NCBI GenBank assembly: GCA_037953625.1
Contig: CM075655.1
Location: 75,481,501 to 75,545,500 of the forward strand
DNA: 64,000 bases
Direction of reading: 5' to 3'
Source: Crotalaria pallida
Lineage: Eukaryota; Streptophyta; Magnoliopsida; Fabales; Fabaceae
The notes beneath the pieces were generated by a model, which saw nothing but the letters and a program-made list of their open reading frames with translations, did not search any database and had not been told where the DNA came from. Shown here piece after piece: positions 45,881-57,515 of the stretch. Each line of letters begins with the position of its first letter. Position 1 is the stretch's first letter. The translations under genes and the position numbers were made by a program.

Positions 45881-48499
45881 TTTTTTTTGGTAGAACGAAA
45901 AAATTCATTTCCAGCAGAACGAAATTATACATCAAACAAAAAAATACGAGTAAAACTTACTCTTCCCACCTACTATGTAGGGTTTAAGAAGTAAGCAAAC
46001 TCAAGCAAAAAAGAAATTAAAGTTCTTCTAGGATTCTATTAGCTATTATATTATCAAAGTTATTACTAATAGAATCAAAAACAACAAAAAATCTGGTAGC
46101 AATCTCCTTCTTAAGAATGATAAAGACATGATGAGGAAGCCTTTCCTTTCCAACAAAAATTCGTCGATTCCTTTCCAACCATGTGAAGTAGACACACGCA
46201 GCCATAGAAGCATAAATTGGCAAACATTTTTTCTTGTGCTTAAACCCAAACGCGAGCCAGGATTGAAAACTGGTGCGCCAATTATCAATTCCTAGCCAAT
46301 TTGCGGTCAGCTCTAGCAATGCCTTACTCCATCCACAATCAAAGAACAAATGATCACGATCTTCATAATTATCATTGCATAAGACACAAGTAGGATCCGA
46401 TTCATCAAACATAGCTAAGTTGGCCTTTGTTTTTAGCTTATCATGAACCGCCAACCAAAGAATGAAACAATGCTTTGGTACTGAAACCGCATTCCACACC
46501 ACCTTGTGCCAGAAGACAGTGCCTTGTTGCCCAAGTAAATGATGATAGCCTTGTTGGACTAAATAAGAAGGGCCACCTCTCCATAACACATTAACATAAG
46601 CTGATCTGAGTTTATCTCTAAGTTTAATCACTTGCCTCCAATGCCAACTAGCTTGAGTGCTGATCTGATACTCCCAAAAGTCATGGTCCTTCAGATATAA
46701 CGAACCAATCCATTTAACCCATAAAGAGTCCTTCTTCATTGCTAATTGCCAAACCTGCTTACCAAGAGATGCACAATTCCATGTCACAGTATTCTTAAAG
46801 CCTAATCCCCCACACTTCTTAGGCCTGCAGCAAGTATCCCAAGCAATAACTAAATTAGCTCTCCCTAAACGATTTTCACCCCACAAGAATTGCCTACACT
46901 TTTGATCAATCTTCTGCATCATAGACTTTGGGATTATGAACACACTGGCCCAGTACACATGGAGAGTTAAGAGGACAGAATTAACCAACTGAGCCTTCCC
47001 TTGATAGGATAAGTGCCTTGACTTCCAAGTTTGTATTCTCTGAGTTACTTTATCAACCAGAACCTGACAAGAATGAGTAGACCACTTCCTAACAGATATT
47101 GGCAAGCCTAAATATCTAAAAGGAAATGAGCCTTTGGTGAAACTAGTCATTGCCTGCAACCTCAATTCCTGATCAGAGTTCATGCCAGCCAAGAAAATCT
47201 GAGATTTGGATGGATTAGCATTGAGACCAGAGTTTTCAGAGAAGTTTTGGAAAGCATCCATCAGAACCTTGACACTCCTTTCATTCCCCTTACAAAAAAG
47301 CATTATGTCATCAGCAAAAGCCAAATTAACAAGCTTAGTTGATTTACAAAGAGGATGAAATCTGAAACACCTATCATCAGCTACAGCTTGCAATCTTCTT
47401 GTTAGAATTTCAATCACCAAAACAAAAAGCAGAGGGGACATAGGGTCCCCTTGCCTCAGGCCTCTATGACTCTTAATTTTGCCAAAAGAAGAACCATTAA
47501 CAACCAAAGAGAAGGTCACAGTAGAGATACATGTCATAATCCACTGCACAAACTTTGAAGGGAAATTAAGAGCCCGTAAAGTGTTCTGAATAAAATCCCA
47601 GCTGACTACATCATAGGCTTTCCTTAAATCCATCTTCAAAAGACACCTAGATGAGACATACTTCCTACCATACAATCTGAGCAGCTCTTGTGTGATAAGG
47701 ATGTTCTGAACAATATTCCTACCACTCACAAAAGCAGATTGATTCCCTTGCACAATCTCTGGAAGGACCACCTGCATTCTCTTAGCCAGAATTTTAGCAA
47801 TATATTTATACACTGAATTGCAGCATGCTATGGGTCTGAAATCAGCAGCTAAGTTAGGACACTCCACCTTTGGAACAAGGATTAAGGAGGTAGCATTAAT
47901 CTCTTTCAGCAATTTACCAGAGTTAAAAAACTCTCTCACAGCTTTGCAAACATCACTACCAATAATAGGCCAAGCAGCCTTGTAGAATTCAGCTCCAAAT
48001 CCATCAGGACCAGGAGTTTTGTTATTACCCATACTCATAAAGCTATCTTTAATTTCAGCATCAGAAACATGAGATATAAGGGATAGCTGCTGACCAGAAG
48101 ATAAGATTTTACCTTGCAAAATCTCATTAGCATTGAAATTCCACACAGAAGCATTAGGCTTGAACAAATCCTGAAAATAGTCTTCAAACACTTTACAAAT
48201 ACCATTGTGAGATGTTTGAAGAGTACCATTAGCATCAGTGATTGACAAGATCCTATTTCTATATCTTCTGGCTTTGATTGAGGCATGAAAGAATTTTGTG
48301 TTTTGATCAGCTTCTTTAAGCCAGCTTTCTTTAGCTTTTTGTTGCAAAAAACTCACAGCAGCCTTTGCAATATACATGTATTCACGTCTGGCTTCAATCT
48401 CCAATTTTTGCAAATGAGAATTGCTAGGATCATCAGATAGGAGACTCTGAATTCTTTCCAAATTTTGCCTATTCACCAATTCCTTTTTTTCAATATCTT
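45881..48499 (-). mobile_element. 5'-truncated L1-type LINE inserted in the giant 3' LTR
   Basis: Minus orientation with a short poly(T) at the left (the complement of its poly(A) tail). The target-site duplication AATTAAAAGACTT lies at about 45869-45881 and 48500-48512; the LTR copies at 39250 and 54690 show the uninterrupted site. Only the 3' part of ORF2 and a short 3' UTR remain, which is typical of incomplete target-primed reverse transcription. Confidence 0.93.
46017..48479 (-). CDS. LINE ORF2 product, partial (reverse transcriptase and C-terminal zinc-binding domain)
   Basis: An 820-codon uninterrupted frame that lacks the N-terminal endonuclease because the element is 5' truncated. 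The first Met here is internal to the original protein. RT motifs: KTPGPDGF (about 153), FRPIACCNSVYK, DLRKAYDVVSWDF, LRQGDPMSPLLF and the catalytic FADD (about 385). The C-terminal region carries the plant LINE zinc-binding domain (CVLCNDNYEDRDHLFFDC). With an intact frame and a clean target duplication the insertion is recent, but it cannot transpose alone without its endonuclease and ORF1. Confidence 0.93.
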   Translation of the reverse strand: MVNRQNLERIQSLLSDDPSNSHLQKLEIEARREYMYIAKAAVSFLQQKAKESWLKEADQNTKFFHASIKARRYRNRILSITDANGTLQTSHNGICKVFEDYFQDLFKPNASVWNFNANEILQGKILSSGQQLSLISHVSDAEIKDSFMSMGNNKTPGPDGFGAEFYKAAWPIIGSDVCKAVREFFNSGKLLKEINATSLILVPKVECPNLAADFRPIACCNSVYKYIAKILAKRMQVVLPEIVQGNQSAFVSGRNIVQNILITQELLRLYGRKYVSSRCLLKMDLRKAYDVVSWDFIQNTLRALNFPSKFVQWIMTCISTVTFSLVVNGSSFGKIKSHRGLRQGDPMSPLLFVLVIEILTRRLQAVADDRCFRFHPLCKSTKLVNLAFADDIMLFCKGNERSVKVLMDAFQNFSENSGLNANPSKSQIFLAGMNSDQELRLQAMTSFTKGSFPFRYLGLPISVRKWSTHSCQVLVDKVTQRIQTWKSRHLSYQGKAQLVNSVLLTLHVYWASVFIIPKSMMQKIDQKCRQFLWGENRLGRANLVIAWDTCCRPKKCGGLGFKNTVTWNCASLGKQVWQLAMKKDSLWVKWIGSLYLKDHDFWEYQISTQASWHWRQVIKLRDKLRSAYVNVLWRGGPSYLVQQGYHHLLGQQGTVFWHKVVWNAVSVPKHCFILWLAVHDKLKTKANLAMFDESDPTCVLCNDNYEDRDHLFFDCGWSKALLELTANWLGIDNWRTSFQSWLAFGFKHKKKCLPIYASMAACVYFTWLERNRRIFVGKERLPHHVFIILKKEIATRFFVVFDSISNNFDNIIANRILEEL

Positions 48500-48539
48500 A
48501 ATTAAAAGACTTGGAAAAGCTTTCACTACTACAGATTTG

Positions 48540-48870
48540 TTAAAAAGTTCCCAGATATTAATCCCGGTTCCGTTGCGGAACTGGGATGAATAGACAAATT
48601 ATAATGAAAAAATACCATGAATTTATTGATCCCGATTATAAAAAACACGGAACCGGGATCAATGTTATAACATATATAATAATTTTTTTTTATAAAAATA
48701 AAAATCACACAAACCTTATTTATCCCGTTGTTTAACTTCAACTGGGATGAATAATAACAACAAGGAACCGAGATTAATGTTATAACATAAATAATTTTTT
48801 ATTTTTTAAAAATTAAAAATCCCACAAACCCTATTTATCCCTTTATTTTACTACAACTGGGATGAATAAA
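48540..48870 (+). repeat. Subterminal repeats of the CACTA element
   Basis: Several direct and inverted copies of a GGAACCGGGATCAAT/ATTAATCCCGGTTCC-type motif and of ACTGGGATGAATA. This is the expected architecture for transposase binding at a CACTA end. Confidence 0.75.
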
Positions 48871-48944
48871 TTGATTTTTGTTTCCCGGGTTTTTTTTTTT
48901 TATTTTGGTGCTAATTGTTGAGTACCAACTTATTCTTCATCAGA

Positions 48945-49440
48945 AAAAAAAAAGAAACCCTCCCTCTCCCTAAGAATATCATCGATCTTCTCCCTCTCCC
49001 TCTCGAACCGAGCCTCCATATCCCTCATGACGTCGAGCCTCCATCTCCACGACGTCGAGCGCTCCGCCTTTGGCTCACGGCAGCGGCTGCGGCGTGGAAA
49101 ACCCCCAATCTCACTCTCACTTTCCCTCCTTCTCAAGGCGGCGTGGAGAACCCCAATCTCAGCCCTAAGTCTCTTTCAAGACGGCGACCCTTCTATCCCC
49201 TCACAACCCCATTTAAACCATCATCCCTTCACGTTACAACCAAGTCCCAACCTCTCTCCTTAACCTTTCGAGCGCTCCACCTCTGGCTCACGGCAGCGGC
49301 TGCAGCGTGGAGAACCCCCAATCTCACTCTCACTTTCCCTCCTTCTCACGGTGGCTGTGGCAGGGGTACTTTTAACCCTAAAGCTTAGCTCACACATTTC
49401 AGCTCTAACCCTTCCTCTTCCTCACACTCTCTAAGCCACT
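48945..49440 (+). repeat. CT-rich leader-like region with an internal duplication
   Basis: A stretch of about 85 bp (GGCTCACGGCAGCGGCTGCxGCGTGGA... to CCTCCTTCTCA) occurs at about 49071-49145 and again at about 49285-49360. The longest frame (157 codons at 48915-49388) spans both copies and starts in A-rich sequence; it is more likely an untranslated leader than a gene. Confidence 0.5.
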
Positions 49441-49444
49441 GTTT

Positions 49445-52390
49445 CTAAGGTATTAATTCATTTCCTTATTTCCCTTTGCATGTGGGTGATTTTATTTCTT
49501 CTGCATTTCATGTTTTTGGTTTCTGAATTATGTATGTACTTTCCTGTATAAAATGCATTTTGTTTGTCGTTCATAATATTGAACCTCCTTTTGCACAGTT
49601 GCTATACTATTTTGATGGGGAATTTTCTTTTGGAACTAGTCACTTATTTTAGCATGACTGAATCTTTTGGCACTACTATGAGAAGGAAAAGTGATCTATT
49701 TGTAATTCCAATTCCTTACAATAAAGTACCTGTTGAAATAGACCATATGGAAATTGATTAAGTGATGCTCTCCAATTAGCATATGTGATTCTGTACTGAA
49801 TTTCTGTACTAATTTACCCACCCTTACAATAAAAAAACCCTCTATTTTTTGGGGTTCATTTTCCTTGAGTTTTGAATCTTTCAATGGTTTCCAGGTCATT
49901 TTGGTTAGCCTGTTATTATCTACTTGGTAATATAAATAAATGAGCAACCAGGATGAACAAGTTTGTAATTACAAATGTGCCGTGCCAAAGCTAGTGCATG
50001 TGGCAGGCACCCCTCCAACCAAAAATACTACTGTGATCAATTATGCTTATAATAAGCTCCAATTAGTGTCACCCCATATAAATGAGTCTGGACACAATTG
50101 ATACCCGATTTTCTCTAGGAAACTCTGTTCTGGCCATAGTATCATCGAAATTTTTTGTCCATGTACATCAGGTAATGAGGGTCTGTCATGGCGCTAGTGC
50201 TATTGTCATCAAGTTTTGATAATTGCGCAACAAAATGTGATCACCTGCACTGCTTAGTTTTTGTAATCATTCGATCTTCTGAATTGGGAGCTGGTTTTCT
50301 GGGTACATGGGTTGCTATGCAATTTCATGATTTAAATTGAAACAATACAGTGAGACCAGTTTATTTTCCCACCAGTACCATATACCTGTTTATTTTCCCA
50401 CCAGTACCATATTTGTGTTGGATTAGTTTTGCCTTTCTTATCTTCTATGATACTGGAATTCAAGCAATCATTGGATACTGTTTACTAGTCTTTCTCTCTT
50501 ATTTGCTTATGTTTAATGGAAATTAAGCAGCATAGGTCGTTTGCTACCTTAGCTCATCGTTGAGGTATTCCATAAATACCTTCAGCACTAACTTATAGGG
50601 ACTAGTTACTCTGGATTAGTCTCTTAAAGATCCTGTATCATTTTATGCCTTTCTCCTTGAACCAGGACTACAAATATTTTGTGTGTTTTGGTGAGTTATA
50701 TACCTGCTTCCAATGTTAGCATAAAGGGTGCAAATTATTCTGTCTTCCTCATCTGAAAATTCTCCATGCTTGATGTTGGGCCTAAGATAGTTAAGCCATC
50801 TCAGTCTGCAACTTTTTCCACATCTATTTAAACCTAATTAATAATCATATATTAGAGTCAGATAGATAGTATCTAATTAGATATAAAGAAATTAAATGAG
50901 ATCTCATAAAGGATGTATAGGTTTACAATTTAAAAATTAAACACTTTAGAACATACACATTTTTCATAAAAGTGTGATCCTACCAGCTTTTTGAGGAAGA
51001 GTTATCCAGTCCCCTCCAGTCCCATGCTTCTCTATGTGCTCCTTTAGTTTTGAGTCTCTTCTGGTGACCATGGTCCTCTCTTCACATTTGCTTTGTCACA
51101 ACAAGGAGCTCTTCCCATTTCTCTCTCTCTCTGGCAATCTTCCAAACTCACTTTCTAATCTAATGAAACTTTTGTGGGTAGAGTTATAGTATGTGACCTA
51201 GTTTTTAAAAGAGTTTTAAAAAATTACTATTTAATTATTTCAGAGATAAAAGAGGGATGTTTGAATGAAATGAAAGCATGAACATGACGTTTATATTTTG
51301 ATTTCATAAATTTAATTTTTCCACTCTCAATCTTGAATAACGTGGCCACCTACCTAGCTATTTTCTCATTTCTCATGGAGAACTTTCTAATACTTCTTCC
51401 ATTCAAATTTAATTATTACTTTGATTATACTTGTAACCTTTTTCAAATTATTTGTAACCTTTTTCAAATTAATTACTTTGATTATACTTGATTTCATAGG
51501 AAATGATATTTATCTGTTTGTTACTTGACTCACCTGATTAACTACATTGATCTCTTCAGAGTTGAAGTATTTGGCCAATTCTAAGCAGTAGAGAGTCTTT
51601 CCATCTGAATTGAACTGACTAGCTTGAATGTAATCAAATGTGTTTTCTGCTGATATTAATTCCTCTTGTTCTCTTGTGAATGTTGCGAAATCTGAATATA
51701 GCACTCTAATTTGAAAGATAAGAAGCTCATATCCCTGACATCCATCTGCATGTCTATTGAGATTCACGAAGATTAGTCGCTTATTGCTGAATAAAGTTTC
51801 TTATTTGCTGAAAAAAAATAATTGATTTTTTTCCTTGTTGAGCTTCACGAAGATTAGTCGCTTATTGCTGAATTCTTTGGTTATATGTGATATGTTTTGG
51901 TAACTTGTGCGAAGATGCTTTGCTGAAATATTAGGATTATAATTGTTTGAGGATTATATTAAGATTATAATTATTTGGTGATGTACCAATTAGCTCACTC
52001 CCATTTCAGCCCTAACCCATTTTTGCCATTTCCAATTTTTTCAGATTCTGTTTGTTGCTCTTAATCTGAAGATGACAGGAAGCGGTTCTCCCACAAGGTT
52101 ATCTATTTAATTTATTTCCCTATTTGCACGTAGTCACATTATTTTTTAATTAAATCTAACAATTATGAATAAGAAATGTTGCATATTTGACATTTTCTTA
52201 GATAATATTGTAAGACCTTATTCCAATATGAGAAGGATTTTATTTAATCTTTCTATTTTGTTCTTGGGGTTGGTATGTTATGCATACAGCAGTATGCTTA
52301 CACCGAAATATGCATATAACACTTGATCTTCGGGGGGCCTTTCTCTTATAATTTTTTTTTGTACATATCTTCGGGGGGCCTTTCCCTTAT
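49445..52390. other. CACTA interior without recognised coding sequence
   Basis: AT-rich DNA with no identifiable TNP2 catalytic region, which an autonomous element should carry before the exon at 52392. There are short direct repeats, such as TTATTTTCCCACCAGTACCATA at about 50360 and 50393 and CTTCACGAAGATTAGTCGCTTATTGCTGAA at about 51761 and 51843. The transposase catalytic part appears deleted. Confidence 0.5.
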
Positions 52391-52391
52391 T

Positions 52392-52834
52392 TCGGGGTCA
52401 TTGAAGATATATGGGAGTTGAATTATTTGAACTTTCGTGTGCCAGTGTTCGGTTGTAAGTGGGTTGACAACAAAAATGGCATTTTGATGGACGAGCCCGG
52501 GTTCCTAAAGGTGGATCTTAATAGGGTGGGTTACAAAGATGATCGCTTCATTTTAGCATCACAAGCTGAACAGGTGTTCTATGTCTCTGATCCTGTTGAT
52601 AAGAAATGGTCAATTGTTCTTTATTCCAACAAAATAGATGTCAATAAGTATGATGATGATCCAGCAGGTGAAGGTAATGTGAATAATGAGGAAGATCTTG
52701 TTTTCTCTACACCACCATGTTATGAGAGTGATCCACTCATAGATACTTGTATGTATATGAGATATGATCATAATGAAGGAGATTATATCAGGCATAAGGT
52801 TCCTCGTATGAGGAAAAAGAGAAGATTCTTTTAA
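52392..52834 (+). pseudogene. TNP2-type CACTA transposase, C-terminal exon (DUF4216-like)
   Basis: The frame contains ELNYLNFRVPVFGCKWVDN, then LNRVGYKDDRFILASQAEQV and FYVSDPVDKKWSIVL. This is the hallmark of the domain C-terminal to the TNP2 catalytic region in plant CACTA transposases. An acidic segment and a basic end (RMRKKRRFF) follow, then a stop. The catalytic exons are not found upstream, so the transposase is incomplete. Confidence 0.85.
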
Positions 52835-53000
52835 TGGCAAAACATGTATGAATTTTATTTTTTATTTTTTATATTTCATGTATGAACTTTTAATTTAAAC
52901 ATATCCAAATTCACATACTTATTTTGTTTGTATTCTGCTTTGTTGTGTTCTTTGTTTAATGTTAGTGACATGTTGTTTCTATATTCTTAATTTGCCACAG

Positions 53001-54425
53001 GAACAAGGATCGTGGAGACAAGGATTGTAGTGATGAGGATTGTTGTCACGTGGATTGTAGTGATAGTAAGGGAAGCAAAAAGAAGGGTCATGGGAAGACA
53101 ATTTTGAAGAAGTTGATATTATTGAGAAATAAATTAGGAGGGAAAAAAATTCTGGTAATATCATAATGGCTTGTACTTCCCACTTCTTATATACATACCA
53201 ATACTTAATTTAATTTTTATTAATTTGTTTAACTTTATTAGGTGGACTGGAATGTAAAAGGACAACCTACAGGCAAATACAGGGCCATGTTTAGAAGCCA
53301 CATCGGCCTTATTGTTAGGCAAGAGGTTCCAATTACAATAAAAAATTGGAAAACAGAGGCCGATAATACATTGAGAAATGATATTTGGATGGAAGTACTG
53401 GTATGTATATGTCTAGTTGCTCCTATTGCTGTTTTTTTAATTATCTTGTTGCAGTTTTTTATTTGTATATATTCAAATATCTGGGGTTTCTTTTACTTTT
53501 GTAGACCACTTGGGATATTGATGAAAAGCATCGCTCATATGTTCTTAAGGCTGCCGGCGATTCACTCAAAACATTCAGGGTCAGGTTGAATAGATGGCGT
53601 AAGAAAACTGGTGCAAATCATCCTCCTAAACAATATGCTGACGCAATCACACTCGAAGAATGGGAGGAATTTGTGCAGCATTGTACAACCGAGAATTTTG
53701 TGGTATTTTATAAATACGTTTAAATGTTTGAGTCATACAAACTATATATGTGTTATGGTTCACATTTGTTTACATTGTGTAGAAACTAAGCAATGAAAAT
53801 AAGAAAAAAGCTTCAAATCAGAGGTGTCCATCACGCTGCTCACGTTTAGGATATGCTGGTTAAGAAGAAAAACTTGTAATTTTTCATCTCATTTAGTTAT
53901 TTATTTTAACTCTTGTGAATTAAGCATGCTTGTAAATTTGTTTTAATTTGCTGCTTTTTGTTGTCTTATTGTGTAGCTTAAGGAGATGGCTTCGAATGAA
54001 GCATCATTGCCCCGCTACGCATTATATAGGGCTGCTCGCTTAAATAAGAAAGGCGAGGTTGATAATGAGAATGCTAGGCAAATTGTGGAAGAAATTGTAA
54101 GTTTGACATAGCGAGGATGATGTGTTTTGTATAGTTTGTTTTTTTTTCTTGGTCAATGAACTAATCTTTGTTTTTTCAGACATTCTATGAACAAAATGGA
54201 GGGGTAGAGGAAAATGGCCGTGATGACATATTGGCCAAAGTCTTGAAAAAACCTGATCACCCAGGTCGTGTCACCGGTGTGGGTCATTTTATCTCACAAA
54301 GGGATTATTTCCCACAACAAAAACGACAAAAAAAATATGTCGAAATTTCAGAACACAATAAGGTCGTAGAATCTTTGCACACTGTGCTAGAAAGCGTTGA
54401 AATGTTGGAAGGGTTGAATCCATGA
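53001..54425 (+). pseudogene. Plant Ptta/En/Spm-type transposon protein (TNPA-like), multi-exon, 3' end altered
   Basis: Coding segments at about 53001-53157, 53242-53400, 53504-53702, 53782-53861, 53979-54098 and 54178-54425 are separated by short AT-rich introns with GT/AG borders. They show WNVKGQPTGKYRAMFRSHIG, then VRQEVPITIKNWK, RLNRWRKKTGANHPPKQYAD, EEWEEFV and, at the end, KKPDHPGRVTGVGHFISQRD. This is the conserved plant transposase (Ptta/En/Spm) region. The exons look intact, but the last few residues and the stop come from the LTR sequence fused at 54414. Confidence 0.82.
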
Positions 54426-57124
54426 TCTATGTACATGCATGATTAATTCTTTTGATTTAAGAACCTTATGATTTGTATGACTGAAAAATGAACTTAAAAC
54501 CAATGCCTTGTTATGATGAGGTTCGGCCTAGTTTGATAAGTAGACTAGGGTTCTTTTTCTCATGAATTGACTTGGAGTAATGAGTATGTATTGAAAATTA
54601 TTGCTAAATTAATGTGTTTAAATTTGTGTTGTGAATCTTTAAATTTTATTCGGTTTTTGATTAAAAATAAAGGGAATGAATTAATTAAAAGACTTGGAAA
54701 AGCTTTGTACTTAATATATATATGTGTGTGTTCGGTTAAGAGAAAAAGGAAGAATAAATAATTTTGTTGCATGAAAAAGGAAAATAGAATTTAAGTGTTT
54801 AAAATAAACCAAGTTAATTTGTGTGTTTTATATTTGGAATTCTTGACTTATTTTTCTTGATTATATTCGGTCATGTACTATAAGTGAGTCTAGGAAATTT
54901 AGCTGCATGAAGATAAATTTATATGATGATTTTTGAAAAGGATTCGAGCTGTTTAAAGTGAGAAAAATAAATGTGTTTGATTTAAATCTTTAGTTCAATG
55001 TGGTTTGTGAATTTATGCATTCGTAAGTGTTTTGTGTTGTGAACTATTTGTGAACTGTATGATTTCATTTATTTAAGTGTTGTTGTGGTTGTGTGCTAGT
55101 TATGCTTGACAAGGACTTGAGTTTTAAAATGATTAATTTTGGATCAAAGAATTGTTTAAAGTGAAAAGTGTTTTGGAAATGTTTCGGAGTTTTATCAAAA
55201 TGATTTTTCGTAAAATAATCCTTGGCTGTCCCGAATTATTTAAAATCGTTTCTTAACCTTGAAAATGTATTCAAGTGAATTGAAGTAAAGTTTTTAAGTG
55301 ATATGTAATTTAAGAAAAACCCGGATTTAAAAATAGTGCATTTTCGGTGTTTTCGAAGATAATTGAGGTGCTGTCCAAGGCGGACCAGCAACCCAATCAA
55401 CTGATCTAAATTGTTTTTTAAAATGTTTTCAAGAGATTTTAAAGAACTTAAAGTGCTAGAAAGATGTTAGAGTTGTTTTGAAAATAATCACGTTTTTAAG
55501 CTTTCCGATGAGAAACAAAATGTGGAATGATGTCAGAAAATACTTTCTTAATACAAATTAATGACGTAAACGTATTTTATTTAGTACGAGGAATCTTAAA
55601 GATGAGGGATTGGGGCAGCTGGCAGAGACAAGGATCCGAGGAGGGCATATGCATTTAATTGCTGGACCTCAGGTGAGAGAGAAGCTATCCTAAGACACTG
55701 TGGTGTTTAGGTGAATTACTAGGACGTCCCGTATCCTCTCAAAGATCGGGACTACGTGGTTGGAGTCAGTAGTATAAGTGGCAATTATTTGCCCTGTGTG
55801 GCCACTTATACGAAGGTGACGAAAACCACACTGTTATTGTGTGATGTTGTGTGTGGTTTGCATGCTTTTATTTAATTATGTTTGATAATGCTTATTGTTA
55901 TTAATTGTGATGAGTAAAATATTGACGGACGTCTGTTACGTCATGAATAAAGAAATGAAAAGAAAAAGAATGAGTTGTGAAAGTAATAAGACTGAAAGTA
56001 AAGAGATAATGAGGAAGGAGTGATGATAAAGAATCAAGATTGGGGAAACACGAATGAGGATGTTGAGAACAAGCCAGAGCTGGGAGATGAGATGTGGAAG
56101 TAGATGTGAGATGTGATATCTCGTTTACGTTTTTGGGAAGAAGCTTAGTGTTGAGTTGAGCTTGCTCCTCCATTAACACTCACCCAAAAACGTGATTTTT
56201 GAAAAGGGTTATGAAAAGAAATTCTTATGCAAAGGTTTTTGAAATGAAGTTTTAAAAATGTTTTGAGATAGTTTGAGCAAACTGTTTTGAGAAAAGATTT
56301 TGAAAGGGGATAATTGTGAGAAATGGAGAATGTTGAGAAAGTACGAGGAATGAGATTGTGATGTGAACCCAGCTCTGTGCTATGTGAGATTTGTTGAGAG
56401 AAAGATTGTGCCAAGTTAGTGGTCGGGACTCATTGAAGGGTTGCACGAAGGATGGGCCGACCTTAGGTTAATTAAAAAGATAAAAGACTTAAAAGACATA
56501 CGCGGTAAGGTGTGAGAGTGCGAAGTAGTGGAGAGGAAGAAACGATAGGTATCTGCGGATACTTAGGACGAGATTGCATTAGGGGAGGACGATGACGGTG
56601 AAACGTCAAGTAGTCTAGAGTATGTTTCTGGGCAGAACAAACTCCATAAGTGGCGCACTAACGTGGTGGGGACTGGGGCTAATGCCGTGGTAAGTTCTGC
56701 GGGCCCACTAGAAACATACTGTCTCCCCCTAGATTGCAAATCGAGAACAGTGAGAGGGACTGGAGTGGGGCATTTTGTTTGCCACTGCAAGGCAGTGTGC
56801 CATGTTTATGGAGATTATTGATTGAGGCTGAGTCCTCCTGGTCTGGAACCATTTGTGTTGACAGCTGTCGTGCCCGCACGGTAAAGGTCCTGTACTCCTG
56901 TTTGCTTCCGACTAGGTTGGGTGGATGACCGAGGAGATGTAGACGTGAGTGATAGCCGAAAACGAATTGAATCCAAGAAGGATGTGAGTTGATAAGAAGA
57001 AGATACGAATGTGAGAAAGAAAAGAATGAATGAAGAAGAATGTTTGAGAAAAGTTGAAATGAGTTTGGCAAGACTATGAGAAATAATAATGATAATAAAA
57101 GACAGTAATAAGAATAGTGATACC
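54414..57124 (+). repeat. Third segment of the giant LTR, right of the CACTA junction
   Basis: Matches 38975-41690 of the 5' LTR, including the conserved block at 56417-56945. It shares the variant TTTTATTCGG with the 3' LTR piece at 45830, against TTTTATTTAG in the 5' LTR. That supports local duplication of the 3' LTR rather than capture from elsewhere. Confidence 0.85.
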
Positions 57125-57515
57125 TGTAACATCCTCACTTTTAATAGTTAATTTTTAGTTTTTAATAAAATCAGAGTTTAAAAATTCATTTTAGCATTTG
57201 CTTTCTCATGAAAGATTTTACGAAAATCCAGCAGAGTTTCCTCTGTTTTACGAACTTCCCAAAAATTTCCTTCTAAAAACCTGTCAGTCCAGAATTACTT
57301 AAAAACATAAACACAATAGATTAAAACCCAGTTCAGGTCCTAACGCCCGGTTAGCATCAGTCTCAGGGCATATAACTACACACATTATAAATTACAAAAT
57401 ATTACAGTTTTTAATGCAATTAAAAATAAAAATCCCCTCTTGGTATCATAACCACACTCCACGTGGTGGAGGGTTTCCAGTTCGGCCCGCAACGGTGTAA
57501 GCTCCACTTCCGTAC

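Larger units (their letters stand above)
48524..54413 (+). mobile_element. CACTA (En/Spm) transposon, right end missing
   Basis: Starts CACTACTACAGATTTG directly after LTR sequence (TTT at 48521-48523 would be the target duplication). Subterminal repeats with GGAACCGGGAT/ACTGGGATGAATA occupy 48540-48870. The interior has a TNP2-type transposase C-terminal exon (52392-52834) and a second gene of the plant Ptta/En/Spm family (53001-54425). The right terminus is absent: the sequence switches to LTR at TTGAATCC (54414). Confidence 0.9.
43614..57124 (+). repeat. 3' LTR of the giant-LTR element, interrupted by LINE and CACTA insertions
   Basis: Pieces: 43614-45880, 48500-48523 (between the LINE and the CACTA) and 54414-57124. 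The final piece restarts at a point equivalent to 45604, so about 290 bp are present twice. It then continues to GTGATACC at 57124, where the minus-strand gag-only element interrupts it; the remainder would lie to the right of the window. The conserved LTR block recurs at 56417-56945. Confidence 0.88.

Noticed and set aside
48915..49388. 157-codon frame at the start of the CACTA element
   Set aside because: It covers a duplicated CT-rich stretch and begins in poly(A)-rich sequence, with no recognisable domain. More likely an untranslated leader.
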